A stretch of DNA of 64,000 bases from Chloroflexus aggregans DSM 9485. Lineage in GTDB: Bacteria; Chloroflexota; Chloroflexia; Chloroflexales; Chloroflexaceae. The position numbers and the translations under genes are program-made. The stretch spans positions 186,001-250,000 of the forward strand of contig NC_011831.1 of assembly GCF_000021945.1 (NCBI RefSeq), given 5' to 3'. Shown piece after piece: positions 24,577-34,314 of this stretch. The number at the start of each line of letters is the position of its first letter. Position 1 is the stretch's first letter. The notes under the pieces were generated by a model that saw only the letters and a program-made list of their open reading frames with translations, was not told where the DNA came from and searched no databases.

Positions 24577-26745
24577 GTGGTTGGCTTGATACGACATACA
24601 CTGAACCATGCGCTGGGGTGGGCTGCGGTAGCAGTGCTTATCATTACCTTGCTCGGCCAGTTGCCGGTGCAGACACCCTTTGACATCGGTCGTACCGATG
24701 CTGCGGTGGTGCAGGGGTTTGGTGAACCGGAAACAGGCGATCCATCGTCTGACGGTATGGTTAGACGAGTGTTGTCGACAGCAGCACTGCGGATACCGCA
24801 TGTTGGCGCACCTGCCACGCTCACAATCCGTTGGATGGCACCGGCCGGCACGCCGGTGCTGATCACGGTCAATGACGAAGCGCCGATCCAGCTCCTTGCC
24901 CGTGGTGGTTGGGAAGAGCATTCTTTCACGATCACGAGCGGTTGGCAAAAAGCATTTGATATAGCCGTGAGCATTACGACGCCAACGCCTACCGAGCGTG
25001 TTTGGTTAGATCAAGTAACGCTTACCGCAAACCCACCCCTCTGGCCCTATCCGGCGCAACTCGGATATGCAGCACTCATCGGCGCATTGATCGGTAGCTT
25101 GTTGGCCCGGCGCCCACGCTGGCAGACACTGATTGCCATCGGTGGCTACGGCTTGCTGTGGCTGGTGCTGTACCGCATGAGTTCTTACCCGCTCCTCTAT
25201 CTCCCGGCGATAACGGTTGTCGCGCTGGGCGCTATCTGGTTTATCTGGCGTTGGCCCCAATTGGCAACGTATTGGCCGCAAGCGGCTACCCCACTGCTGG
25301 CAGTCGGAGTGGCCGTTGGCTGGATGATCTGGCTCATACCGGCGATGCAGGCTCACGTTACGCTGGCGCGTCCTGGAGTGGAAAATGACTTTCGCGTCTT
25401 TGCTACTCGTGATACGGTAGCGACCATCTTTCAGGCTGATGGTTTCTACAACCTCGGTTATCCGTTACTCTTGTGGCTAGTACGACCACTGACATTCGAC
25501 AACCCATTTTTGGCCGGACGGCTGATCGCGCTGATAAGTGGTGGGTTATTGATCGGTGGTGCTTATCTGTTGGCTCGCTGTTTTCTGGCTCCTGCGCCGG
25601 CTCTGCTGGTCACCGTCTTCCTCGCGTGGAGTGGGATGGTTGTGCAGTATGGTCTGCTGGTGGGCAGTGATATGCCGTTTGCAGCCGCGTTTACGTTTGC
25701 GGTCGCACTGACGTTGCACGCCGGACGTTCTTCGGCGGGATGGATGGCGGTGCTGGCCGGAGTGTTGGCCGGGTTCGCGTTTCTGATACGTCACCCCGGT
25801 CTGCTACTTCTCGTGTGGGGAGGCGCTACCCTCTGGTACCTGAACGGACGACGCGCTGCATTCCTCTTTGTCCTTGGGTTTGGGTTAGCCGCAGCGCCCC
25901 AACTTGTCGTCAACACCGCGCAAACCGGTCAGCCGTTGTTTAACCAACAGGCCAAAAATATCTGGTTGGCGGTGTACGCTAATACCGACTGGCAGCGATG
26001 GGATGAAGTTCCCAACAGTATCAGCCTACTTGAGGTTGTTGGGCGTGATCCGATCCGGTTCTTCACCAACTGGAGCCGCAATATAGTTGGTTTTCTGGGG
26101 GCAGGAGCCGAAGATGTGAGCGAGTTTGGTCGGGCCGATCAGTTGCGTCTGTTAGGGTGGCCGACCAATTGGCTGGCTATCGGTGGATTGGTAGTAGGCG
26201 GATGGCTGGCGTGGCACAAGCGAACCGATCGACATTGGTTGGCATTGTTGGCGCTGATCGGTTTGTACGTTGCCGCGATCAGTGTCGCCTTCATCTTACC
26301 ACGCTTTTGGCTACCGTTGGTGCCGCTGTATGCGGTGGCGGCAGCGTGGGCACTTACCCACTTGCTAAACCGGCCACGTTCCTTATTAGCCGCGGGGTTA
26401 GGGTTGATCGTTTTGCTCTGGCCTGGCCCACAGATGGCCGTCAGTGCGGTCTTAACTGCACAACCACCTGATGAAACAGGAGCCGTGGCATTGGTGCAGC
26501 AAACGATAACGACATCCGGGGCGCGCGTGGTTGCCGCCATCCCCGACCGTCTGCCGTTGGCGAAATATTCAGCGATTGCCCACCTGATTACCGAGCGTGT
26601 CCCACTAACGGTTACTTTTGCCGAATTACAGGCGCTGCATGCCGATTATGTACTTTGGGATAATGCCCAAGGCGAACCACCGTTGCCTACGCCAAACCAA
26701 CGCCGAATCGGTGATGGACGATTTACCTTGTATCGAGTACGCTGA
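24577..26745 (+). CDS. Polytopic glycosyltransferase (GT39/PMT-like, GT-C fold)
   Basis: A 722-residue membrane protein with an N-terminal helix (9-28), a beta-rich extracytoplasmic insert (30-145), then about twelve helices. A loop with DGFYNLGYPLLLWLVRPL and LVGSDMPFAAAFTFAVALTLH resembles the family's catalytic and second conserved loops, as in dolichyl-phosphate-mannose-type transferases. It would use a polyprenyl-linked sugar outside the membrane. It starts with GTG 24577 (AAGG twelve bases upstream), 14 bases after the HEAT gene. Substrate unknown. First gene of a run of glycosylation genes extending to 30934. Confidence 0.75.
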   Translation: MVGLIRHTLNHALGWAAVAVLIITLLGQLPVQTPFDIGRTDAAVVQGFGEPETGDPSSDGMVRRVLSTAALRIPHVGAPATLTIRWMAPAGTPVLITVNDEAPIQLLARGGWEEHSFTITSGWQKAFDIAVSITTPTPTERVWLDQVTLTANPPLWPYPAQLGYAALIGALIGSLLARRPRWQTLIAIGGYGLLWLVLYRMSSYPLLYLPAITVVALGAIWFIWRWPQLATYWPQAATPLLAVGVAVGWMIWLIPAMQAHVTLARPGVENDFRVFATRDTVATIFQADGFYNLGYPLLLWLVRPLTFDNPFLAGRLIALISGGLLIGGAYLLARCFLAPAPALLVTVFLAWSGMVVQYGLLVGSDMPFAAAFTFAVALTLHAGRSSAGWMAVLAGVLAGFAFLIRHPGLLLLVWGGATLWYLNGRRAAFLFVLGFGLAAAPQLVVNTAQTGQPLFNQQAKNIWLAVYANTDWQRWDEVPNSISLLEVVGRDPIRFFTNWSRNIVGFLGAGAEDVSEFGRADQLRLLGWPTNWLAIGGLVVGGWLAWHKRTDRHWLALLALIGLYVAAISVAFILPRFWLPLVPLYAVAAAWALTHLLNRPRSLLAAGLGLIVLLWPGPQMAVSAVLTAQPPDETGAVALVQQTITTSGARVVAAIPDRLPLAKYSAIAHLITERVPLTVTFAELQALHADYVLWDNAQGEPPLPTPNQRRIGDGRFTLYRVR

Positions 26746-26870
26746 TCACATGACCGTTCCCTTATCGTGCTTGGTCTGTACGTAATATGTGTCCGACTGC
26801 GAGCGTATGCTCCTCTTGGTAATCTCTGGTATCATAGCACGAATAAAGGCAGAGCCGATAGCAGACCGTC

Positions 26871-29015
26871 ATGGGTTCTTCGTCGACGTACACATCAATC
26901 ATTGAACAATTGCAGCGCAGGCCGCCGACCCGCCTACACGCATTGGTCCGGCAACCGGTCGTTTGGCTGGGACTCTTGATGCTGCTGGGTCTCGGCTTAC
27001 GACTATGGTTTTTAGCCGTCAACCGGATCGACCCGCGCTTTTCCGCCGCCGATGACGGCGATTATTATGTGCGTGCGTTGCAATTTGCCGTTACCGGTGA
27101 ATACCACGACAACTCGTGGTTGGTACGCCCACCCGGCCACATCTTCTTCTTTGCGGCTATGCTGAAGATCGGTCTTTGGTTGGGTGATCCGGCAATTGGC
27201 ATCTCCTTAATCCGGGCCGTGCAGGTTGGATTATCGCTTGCCCTGATCCCACTTGGCTATGACATAGCGCAGCGTCTATTCGACCGGCGTACCGGTGTGA
27301 TCTTTGCCACAATTCTCGCCGTTTGGATGCCGATGGTTGAATTGCCGGCTCTGATACTGAGTGAGCCGCTCTTCTTCAGCATGCTGGTGATCCACGCATG
27401 GATGCTCGTGCGTTGGCGTGACGAACGACGATCAGGTTGGTTGATCGGGGCCGGTATCACGCTGGCGTTGGCTGCTCTGGCCCGCTCTCCCGGTCTGTAC
27501 GGTGTACCGTTTGCGGTACTGTTTATCGCTCTGAGCGCATGGCACGCTGCGCATCAACCGCGTCTCCGGCGTGTGATACCGGCATTGCTGAGCTTCTTGT
27601 TGCCATTCGCAATAACCATTGCGCCGTGGACGATCCGTAATTATCTGCTGTACCACGACCTCATCGTGGTTGACACCCTCGGCCCGGTCAATCTGTGGAT
27701 TGCGATGAGCGATGCTGTGCATGAAGGGCGTGGTGAAGGCGAGGCCAAAGCGATATTACTACAAATTCCACAAAGTGAGCGGCAACGATTTGTCAGTGCT
27801 GAACTGAGACGAATTTTACAAACGGAACCTTGGCGATTTACTCGCAATTTCTGGCCACATTTTCAACATATCTGGAAGGCTCAATTTATTGAAGATTTTT
27901 TTGTTAAAGCGAGCTTCTTCACTCGTCCGTTACGCTCGGTGTGGCCGCTCGGGCTTATCGGCGATCTGATATGGTTCGCGTTTATCGTCGCTGCACCGTT
28001 TACGCTGCTATCACGTCTGCGCGAAGGAGCCTTCCGCATTATTGCTCTCGGTTGGATTGGGTATACCTGCCTTATGGTGATGCTCACTCACGTCGAGCCG
28101 CGTTATCTCTTGCCCATCTGGCTCTGGTTAGCGCTGTATGGCGCAGCAGCAGTGGCGCGAATCGGTCAACAGCCGTTGCGCTTCGATCGATATAGCCGGG
28201 CGGGGTTGGCGGTAAGCTTGGCTCTGATCGCGCTGATCATCGGCTACCGCGATTACCCGCAGGTCATTCGGAACGGGATCGCACGCGAACAGGCGTGGAT
28301 GACTGCCCAACAAGCCATCGCCCGCAATGATCCTTCGGCGGTTGAGCAGGCATATCAGGCGATGTTAACTGCCGATCCCGATTTTGCCGATGGACGTACC
28401 GATTTTGCCCGTTGGCTTCTTGCCCAAGGTCGCTACGATGAGACATGGCAGGTGATCGGTGATTACCAAACCCACCGTGGTAATTTAATCCGTGGGGCAT
28501 TAGCTCGTGCCCAAGGTGATGCCGAAACGGCAAGGTTGCTTCTGCGCAATACTGAAGAGTTGGGCGGTGAGGATGTTCAGCGGCTAGCCTTGGAGTGGCT
28601 TTCACCATCGCCCACGTCTGTTCTTACCCTCGGCAACGATCTCGACCTCGGTTACGTGATGGGATTTGCCCTCGGTGAACGGGTAGGTGATACGACGTTT
28701 CGCTGGTTACAACGCGAGGGTGTCATTCGTTTGCCGGTACCGACCGCGCTGACCGGCACCGAGATCATCGCGCTACGGCTCGCTGCCCCCCAACCAACGC
28801 CCCTCACAGTAATGGTCGGTTCCCAGGCATACCAGATCAACGTTGTACCGGGCGGTTGGCGGGTGTATCTTCTCCCCCTCCCGGCAACCACCCGAGGTAC
28901 CGATGAAGTGGTCATCACGCTACAGGCGCCGACGTTTGTACCGTACCGTCAATTTGCCGATAATGCCGATGCACGCCCGCTAAGCGTGATGGTAAACCAA
29001 ATAGCCATACGATAA
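26871..29015 (+). CDS. GT39-like glycosyltransferase with TPR-like and C-terminal domains
   Basis: A 714-residue GT-C membrane protein. Helix at 29-48, then the acidic first loop FSAADDGDYYVRALQFA (Asp-Asp, the usual catalytic site), YHDNSWLVRPPGHIFFF, about ten helices, an ERRSGWLIGAG loop and YLLPIWLWLAL. Residues about 465-565 look like TPR helices (AIARNDPSAVEQAYQAML, FARWLLAQGRYDETWQVI), followed by a beta-rich C-terminal domain outside the membrane. It likely transfers a polyprenyl-linked sugar to an exported acceptor. No clear ribosome site precedes ATG 26871. Confidence 0.78.
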   Translation: MGSSSTYTSIIEQLQRRPPTRLHALVRQPVVWLGLLMLLGLGLRLWFLAVNRIDPRFSAADDGDYYVRALQFAVTGEYHDNSWLVRPPGHIFFFAAMLKIGLWLGDPAIGISLIRAVQVGLSLALIPLGYDIAQRLFDRRTGVIFATILAVWMPMVELPALILSEPLFFSMLVIHAWMLVRWRDERRSGWLIGAGITLALAALARSPGLYGVPFAVLFIALSAWHAAHQPRLRRVIPALLSFLLPFAITIAPWTIRNYLLYHDLIVVDTLGPVNLWIAMSDAVHEGRGEGEAKAILLQIPQSERQRFVSAELRRILQTEPWRFTRNFWPHFQHIWKAQFIEDFFVKASFFTRPLRSVWPLGLIGDLIWFAFIVAAPFTLLSRLREGAFRIIALGWIGYTCLMVMLTHVEPRYLLPIWLWLALYGAAAVARIGQQPLRFDRYSRAGLAVSLALIALIIGYRDYPQVIRNGIAREQAWMTAQQAIARNDPSAVEQAYQAMLTADPDFADGRTDFARWLLAQGRYDETWQVIGDYQTHRGNLIRGALARAQGDAETARLLLRNTEELGGEDVQRLALEWLSPSPTSVLTLGNDLDLGYVMGFALGERVGDTTFRWLQREGVIRLPVPTALTGTEIIALRLAAPQPTPLTVMVGSQAYQINVVPGGWRVYLLPLPATTRGTDEVVITLQAPTFVPYRQFADNADARPLSVMVNQIAIR

Positions 29016-29025
29016 AGGTTGGACC

Positions 29026-29970
29026 ATGCAGCCTATGCAAACTACGCCTCATATGACGTCGGTCGTAGCCGGCGACTATCCCTTCACAGTGAGTGTTGTC
29101 ATTCCGGCTTACAATGAAGCCCATGGTATCGCCAGAGTTATTGAGCGTATCCGCACCTACATCCCTACCGCCGAAATTATTGTGGTCGATGACTGCTCAC
29201 AGGACGACACGGCAGCCGTCGCGCGAGCGGCCGGTGCTCGCGTTATCCGTCATCCCGTCAACCGTGGTAACGGTGCCGCAGTGAAGACCGGCATCCGCCG
29301 TGCTCATGGTGAGGTGGTGTTGCTGATGGATGCCGATGGGCAGATGGATCCGCGCTACATTCCAGACCTCCTCAGCGGGATCGCTGCCGGTTACGATATG
29401 GTTGTCGGCGCGCGCACCCGCGACACCCAGGGCGACTCCATCTTCCGTCGTTTGGGGAACCGGGCGCTTGACGCTCTCGGGAGCTATCTGGTTGAGACCG
29501 AGGTACGTGATCTCACCAGTGGGTATCGGGCCATCCGCCGTGAGGTGATCATGGAGTTTATCAATTTGCTCCCCAACCGTTACTCATACCCAACAACCAG
29601 CACGCTCGCTTTGCTCAAGGCCGGTTACCACGTCGGTTATGTCCCGGTGATGGGTCAGCGACGGCAGGGTGGGCAAAGCGGACAAAAGTTGCTGCGCAAT
29701 GGCATTCGTTTTGGTTTGATCATTCTTCGGATCGTTTCGCTCTTCGCACCCTTGCGCATCTACCTGCCGGTAGCCCTTGTGATGCAGGTCTTGGCGCTCA
29801 TCTCCTTTCTCATCAGTTTCTTTCTCACCGATCCCTTCCGCTTCCATATCCCGAATTCAGCAGTCGGGTTATTTGTCGGCAGTATTATCATCTTCATGTT
29901 CGGACTAAATGCCGAACAAGTAGCGGCGTTGCGCTTCCAACGTCCGCCGCACGTGCAACAAGAGGACTAG
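29026..29970 (+). CDS. GT2 polyprenol-phosphate glycosyltransferase (DPM1/GtrB-like)
   Basis: A 314-residue enzyme: GT-A domain with VVIPAYNEAHGI, IIVVDDCSQDDTA, GNGAAVKTGIRRA, DADGQMDP (metal-binding DxD) and TSGYRAIRREV, then two C-terminal helices (about 235-300). Such enzymes make polyprenyl-phosphate sugars on the inner membrane face, the donors used by GT-C enzymes. It sits directly after two GT-C genes and before a flippase-like gene, which fits a complete donor-making and transfer unit. Confidence 0.9.
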   Translation: MQPMQTTPHMTSVVAGDYPFTVSVVIPAYNEAHGIARVIERIRTYIPTAEIIVVDDCSQDDTAAVARAAGARVIRHPVNRGNGAAVKTGIRRAHGEVVLLMDADGQMDPRYIPDLLSGIAAGYDMVVGARTRDTQGDSIFRRLGNRALDALGSYLVETEVRDLTSGYRAIRREVIMEFINLLPNRYSYPTTSTLALLKAGYHVGYVPVMGQRRQGGQSGQKLLRNGIRFGLIILRIVSLFAPLRIYLPVALVMQVLALISFLISFFLTDPFRFHIPNSAVGLFVGSIIIFMFGLNAEQVAALRFQRPPHVQQED

Positions 29971-29971
29971 T

Positions 29972-30934
29972 ATGGCGCGCCCGTGGCTCTCGTGGTTGCT
30001 GCGTTTGATCGGGCCGGCGCTGTTGATCGGGTTTCTGGCAACGAGCGATCTACGCTTACTCTGGGAGATTCTCCGTTCAGCAGAACTCGCACCGATCGTA
30101 CTATCGCTGGCGCTCATGCCACCGTTTGTCATTTTTAAATCATGGCGCTGGACCCAAATCCTCCGCGCAATGAACATTTCGCTCGATTTGCCTTCAGCCT
30201 GTGCCCTTTACACCGTCGGTCTTTTTTACGGTACGACCACGCCGGGGCAAGCCGGTGATCTGCTCAAAGCGGTCTATCTGCGGGAACGAGGTTTACCGAC
30301 GGCGCCGGCCTTGCTCTCGGTGGTGCTTGATCGACTGTGCGACCTGATCATCATGGCGCTCCTGGGGATGATCGGCGTCTTTGCCTTAGGCCAACTGTTG
30401 CCGAGCCGTGAACTCCAACAACTGATCGTCATCGCAATGGGTATCGGGTTGATCGTTGTGACAACGCTGCTTACTGCTCGCAAGCCGCGCTCATGGCTCT
30501 TAACCGAGGTGTTGCCGCGCGTAGCGCCTCGCTTACGTACCCGTCTTGACCGTTGGAATGAGCAGATGCATAGCCTCACCATCACGCCTCGGCTGGTCAT
30601 TGCGGTAAGCGGTGCAACCCTCCTCTCGGTCGCTTTTACCTTTACCCGCCTGTGGCTGCTCTTTCTCGCCCTCGGTCTTATGGCTATTCCGCTGCCGGTG
30701 ATCGTCGGCGCATCGGCGTTGATTGCCGTGTTGCAAGCCTTACCCATTTCAATTGGTGGGGTGGGCGTGCGTGATCTGATCCTTATCGCGATCCTTGCTG
30801 CTTATGGCTATACCCAAGAGCAAGCGCTTGCTCTTTCGGCTATTTTCTTACTGATCAACATCGAACATTCGCTGGTCGGTTTCATCGTCTCGTTCTGGTA
30901 CCCCCTCGGTCGTAGTGGTACAATATCCCTATGA
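29972..30934 (+). CDS. Flippase-like membrane protein (UPF0104/PF03706)
   Basis: A 320-residue paralogue of the protein at 1392-2447: FKSWRWTQILRAM, GTTTPGQAGDLLKAVYLRERGL, SVVLDRLCDLI and PISIGGVGVRDLILI, with about eight helices. The start is two bases past the GT2 stop, and its stop overlaps the next gene in ATGA. Its place after a polyprenol-phosphate glycosyltransferase makes lipid-linked sugar translocation an attractive but unproven role. Confidence 0.82.
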   Translation: MARPWLSWLLRLIGPALLIGFLATSDLRLLWEILRSAELAPIVLSLALMPPFVIFKSWRWTQILRAMNISLDLPSACALYTVGLFYGTTTPGQAGDLLKAVYLRERGLPTAPALLSVVLDRLCDLIIMALLGMIGVFALGQLLPSRELQQLIVIAMGIGLIVVTTLLTARKPRSWLLTEVLPRVAPRLRTRLDRWNEQMHSLTITPRLVIAVSGATLLSVAFTFTRLWLLFLALGLMAIPLPVIVGASALIAVLQALPISIGGVGVRDLILIAILAAYGYTQEQALALSAIFLLINIEHSLVGFIVSFWYPLGRSGTISL

Positions 30935-31695
30935 CTTACGAACGTTATGCTACCGTGTACGACGGAAGTGGTCAGATCCGCTTTGCCGTGCTGACCGCTA
31001 TGTACCTGAACGAGATTGTACAGCGCCATCCGGTCACGGGTCGGCGCGTGCTCGACATAGCATGTGGGACCGGCACCCTGTTGGCAATTCTCGCCGAACA
31101 AGGGTGGACGGTTGCGGGTATTGATGCTTCAGCCGCCATGTTGGAACAGGCGGCCACCAAACTTGCTACCGTCACAAGCGAGGTTGAGTTACGGCGAGGT
31201 GACATCCGTCACATAGCTGATATAATGCCGGCACAGACGTTTGATCTCGTAACGTGTACCTATGATAGCCTTAACTATCTGCTCAGCCCCACCGATCTGG
31301 CCGCTTGCTTCTGGGGGGTTGCCCACGTGCTGGTGCCGGGTGGATTGTTCGTTGGCGATATGAATACCCGTCACTTTCTGGCCGTTGATTGGGAGACATG
31401 CTTACTCCATGAACAACCGGGATATGTGCAGATAGAACGTTCTCATTTCGAGCCGGCAAGTGCCATCTCAACGATGTGGCTCACCGGCTTTATCGGTAAT
31501 GATGACGATGGGTACGAGCGCTTCGATGAGATTCACATTGAGCGCGCGTATCCGCCCGAACAGGTTGCCGCACTGATGACCAATGCCGGTCTTGTCATCG
31601 AAGGGTGCTACGACGGCTTTACGTTTCAATCGCCTTGTGCTACGACCCAGCGTATCCATTGGGTCGCCCGAAAACCGTTATGCCAAAACTACTAA
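30931..31695 (+). CDS. Class I SAM-dependent methyltransferase
   Basis: A 254-residue methyltransferase. SAM motif I VLDIACGTGTLLAIL (35-50), GIDASAAML, the acidic RRGDIRH and FDLVTCTYDSLNYLL motifs. The C-terminal beta extension (SHFEPASAISTMWLTGF) is typical of small-molecule methyltransferases near the DUF4942-free, Cyt-binding group, but the substrate is not predictable. ATGA overlap with the flippase-like gene and a 16-base overlap with the asparaginase start make it part of one transcript. Confidence 0.88.
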   Translation: MTYERYATVYDGSGQIRFAVLTAMYLNEIVQRHPVTGRRVLDIACGTGTLLAILAEQGWTVAGIDASAAMLEQAATKLATVTSEVELRRGDIRHIADIMPAQTFDLVTCTYDSLNYLLSPTDLAACFWGVAHVLVPGGLFVGDMNTRHFLAVDWETCLLHEQPGYVQIERSHFEPASAISTMWLTGFIGNDDDGYERFDEIHIERAYPPEQVAALMTNAGLVIEGCYDGFTFQSPCATTQRIHWVARKPLCQNY

Positions 31696-32606
31696 TCCTC
31701 TCAACCGGTGGTGCGTTAGTTATTCGACGGGCACTAGGTAGCCGCGACGAACAGCCGCTTACGTTACGTCCCGATCTTGCTGTGACCGTTGAAGAGTTTG
31801 CTAACCTGCCCGGTAGCCATCTGACGCCACAGCAGGTATTTGCATTAGCCCAACGTATTCTGGCGGTGCGCGAAGGGTACGACGGCATTGTCGTTGCTTC
31901 CGGGAGCGACACATTAGAGGAAACGGCGTACCTGCTCGATCTCCTGTTGCCCGACGGCCCACCACTCACCATAACGAGTTTACCGCGGCTTAACGCCGGT
32001 GGCGCATTTGCTTCCAATGGCTTATCGACAGCCATTACTGTTGCGACTACACCGTCGGCAGCCAATCTCGGCGCATTGGTAGTCGTTGATGATACCATCT
32101 ACCCGGCACAGTCGCTCCAGACGCAGTTTAGTCAAGGTGTCGGTATGTTTACCGCTGCCGGCGGCGCACTGGGGCGGGTAGAAGGCGATCAAGTCTGTTT
32201 TCGTTACCGTCCACTGAACCGTCAGCATATCGCCGCCCCCCGCTTGGTCGAGCCGGTTGATCTGATCCGGGTTGGACAAGGCGCTGATGACAGACAGTTG
32301 CGTCATAGCATCGCCGATAATGTGGCCGGGATCGTGATCGAGACGTTGGGGAGCGGACGAGTCCCTCCATGGTGGTTACCGGCAATCGGTGAAGCCATCC
32401 GGCAGCGCATTCCGGTAGTCGCGGTGAGTCGGGCCGGTGTTGGTGGGTTAGGAGACGAATTTGGCTTCGTCGGGGCTTACCACGATCTGCGCAAGCTTGG
32501 GGTGATCTTTGCCCACGATCTGAGCGGGATCAAAGCGCGTCTCAAACTGATGGCGGCACTCGCCGTGGCGCGCTCGCCGGCTGAATTGCGCACACTCTTT
32601 CGCTAA
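31680..32606 (+). CDS. L-asparaginase-like amidohydrolase
   Basis: A 308-residue protein of the asparaginase/glutaminase family. Motif 1 LSTGGALV holds the nucleophilic Thr (usually TGGT); motif 2 VVASGSDTLEETAYLLDLLL holds the Thr-Asp pair; KLGVIFA ends the domain. The usual Tyr-rich lid after motif 1 is short and the protein is slightly smaller than type I/II enzymes. ATG 31680 is inside the methyltransferase end; there is no ribosome site, so re-initiation is likely. It hydrolyses asparagine or a related amide. Confidence 0.85.
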   Translation: MPKLLILSTGGALVIRRALGSRDEQPLTLRPDLAVTVEEFANLPGSHLTPQQVFALAQRILAVREGYDGIVVASGSDTLEETAYLLDLLLPDGPPLTITSLPRLNAGGAFASNGLSTAITVATTPSAANLGALVVVDDTIYPAQSLQTQFSQGVGMFTAAGGALGRVEGDQVCFRYRPLNRQHIAAPRLVEPVDLIRVGQGADDRQLRHSIADNVAGIVIETLGSGRVPPWWLPAIGEAIRQRIPVVAVSRAGVGGLGDEFGFVGAYHDLRKLGVIFAHDLSGIKARLKLMAALAVARSPAELRTLFR

Positions 32607-32685
32607 TTATTGGTGAGACGCATAACTCTCTGCCGGTATGGTGCTGAACGGCGCAAAACGACATACGAACATAACAGAGGTTTCC

Positions 32686-33426
32686 ATGGTAGAGGATCGA
32701 ACCGCGATGAATGTATTACCACCCCCAGAAGAAAAAGCGGCGTATGTCGAACGGATGTTTGCCCGCATTGCCCGTGGCTACGATCGGGTTAATCGGGTCA
32801 TGACATTCGGCTTAGATCAGGGTTGGCGACGAAAAGTAGTCGAATACGTAGCGCCACCGGTCAATGGGCACGCGCTTGATGTAGGGACCGGCACCGGCGA
32901 TTTTTTGCCCGAACTCGCAGCGTGGGCGCGCGAAGGGATCGTGATTGGGGTCGACTTTACCGTACCGATGATGCGTGCCGGTCAGCCGAAGATCGCCGAT
33001 CTGACGGCCAATGGGCGGGCCTTCTTCATCGCCGGTGACGCACTACAGTTGCCTTTTCCCGATAATACTTTCGACTCGATTACAACCGGCTTCGTGTTAC
33101 GAAACGTCGTTGATATACCTGCGGCGCTACGTGAAATGTATCGGGTAGCTCGCCCCGGCGCGATGATGGCCTGCCTTGAAGTGGCTCGTCCGCGTAATCC
33201 GATTGTCCGCTGGGGGCATCGTCTCTACTTCGAGCAGGTGGTACCGTGGATCGGCGCACTGCTCGGCGGCGATCGGCGTGCGTATACCTATCTGCCACAA
33301 TCGGCACGTCTCTTTCCCTCGCCCGACCGTCTGGCCGAGATGATGCGCGAAGCCGGTTGGCGGTATGTCTTTTATCGGCTGTACGGTCTCGGCGCCGTCG
33401 CTATCCATGTTGGGGCGAAGGTGTAG
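32686..33426 (+). CDS. ubiE: UbiE/MenG-family quinone methyltransferase
   Basis: A 246-residue methyltransferase. It carries ARIARGYDRVNRVMTFGLDQGWRR split around YDxxN, motif I ALDVGTGTGDFLPEL, GVDFTVPMM, the UbiE-type FDSITTGFVLRNVVD and PGAMMACLEVARP. This family methylates demethylmenaquinone in the last step of menaquinone synthesis; menaquinone is the quinone of Chloroflexus. A different quinone- or porphyrin-related substrate is possible. ATG 32686 follows AGAGG; the frame upstream lacks a site. Confidence 0.88.
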   Translation: MVEDRTAMNVLPPPEEKAAYVERMFARIARGYDRVNRVMTFGLDQGWRRKVVEYVAPPVNGHALDVGTGTGDFLPELAAWAREGIVIGVDFTVPMMRAGQPKIADLTANGRAFFIAGDALQLPFPDNTFDSITTGFVLRNVVDIPAALREMYRVARPGAMMACLEVARPRNPIVRWGHRLYFEQVVPWIGALLGGDRRAYTYLPQSARLFPSPDRLAEMMREAGWRYVFYRLYGLGAVAIHVGAKV

Positions 33427-33488
33427 CGACGCATACGTAGCGGATAAGGCGTCGTTTCTATTCTTGCCGTCACGGAAAGGGTAAGCAG

Positions 33489-34286
33489 ATGTACCACGAT
33501 GACGACGATATGATACGACGACGTACACAACGGCTCGACCGGCTGCGTCGGCAACGCGAATGGGATGATGAGTTGTTCGATGATGTGCCAACACTACGTT
33601 ATCGATCACGTTCAACCGGGAGTATTTCACCACAACTTGTCTTCCTCGTGTTGCTCCTGCTGCTCGTCGCTGTTGGTGGCTTCTGGTTCATGCAACGTAT
33701 CAACGAACTCGGTAGCAGCGTGCCGAGTTTGCAGGTGATCGTGCAAACACCGACACCGCAGATCATTAGTGGTACGGCGGTCGTTCAGCGTATTCAGCAA
33801 TTGAGCCGGCTTGAAACGAGTAAGTACACGATCGAGCGCGTCATTGACATTCGCCAAGGCAGCAACATTCCGATTATTGGCGACTGGCTGGCCGGCGATG
33901 CCATCTTGCTGATTGCCCACGGCACCGTGATCGTTGGGGTCGATCTGAGCCAACTCACCACTGATGATGTAATCGTATCGCCTGATGGGCAACGCATTAC
34001 CGTGCGCTTACCGCCGGTACAGGTGCTGAGCGCAACCCTCGACAACAGCAAAACGCGCGTCTATAGCCGTGAGCGTGGCCTCTTTGCGCCGGAAAACCCC
34101 AATCTTGAAACACTGGCCCGGCAGACTGCCGAACAGCAGATCCTGCAAGCCGCCTGTGAAGATGGCATTATGGAGCAAGGTACGCGCAATGCTGAAATGG
34201 CCATCCGTCAGTTTCTCGGTCTGATGGACAACGTTACGGTTGAGGTCATCACCTCACCGCCAGGTGAATGTCAAGTCATGCCTTGA
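33489..34286 (+). CDS. DUF4230 membrane-anchored protein
   Basis: A 265-residue protein. A strongly charged N-terminal region (YHDDDDMIRRRTQRLDRLRRQ), one helix at about 49-68, then an extracytoplasmic DUF4230 domain: VVQRIQQLSRLETSKYTIERVIDI split, GDAILLIAHGTVIVGVDLSQL, ITVRLPPVQVLSATLDNSKTRVY and a helical end. The molecular role of DUF4230 is unknown. ATG 33489 follows GGAAAGGG. Confidence 0.85.
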   Translation: MYHDDDDMIRRRTQRLDRLRRQREWDDELFDDVPTLRYRSRSTGSISPQLVFLVLLLLLVAVGGFWFMQRINELGSSVPSLQVIVQTPTPQIISGTAVVQRIQQLSRLETSKYTIERVIDIRQGSNIPIIGDWLAGDAILLIAHGTVIVGVDLSQLTTDDVIVSPDGQRITVRLPPVQVLSATLDNSKTRVYSRERGLFAPENPNLETLARQTAEQQILQAACEDGIMEQGTRNAEMAIRQFLGLMDNVTVEVITSPPGECQVMP

Positions 34287-34314
34287 GCGCAAGATCGGCT
34301 TCGGTTATGAGGGT

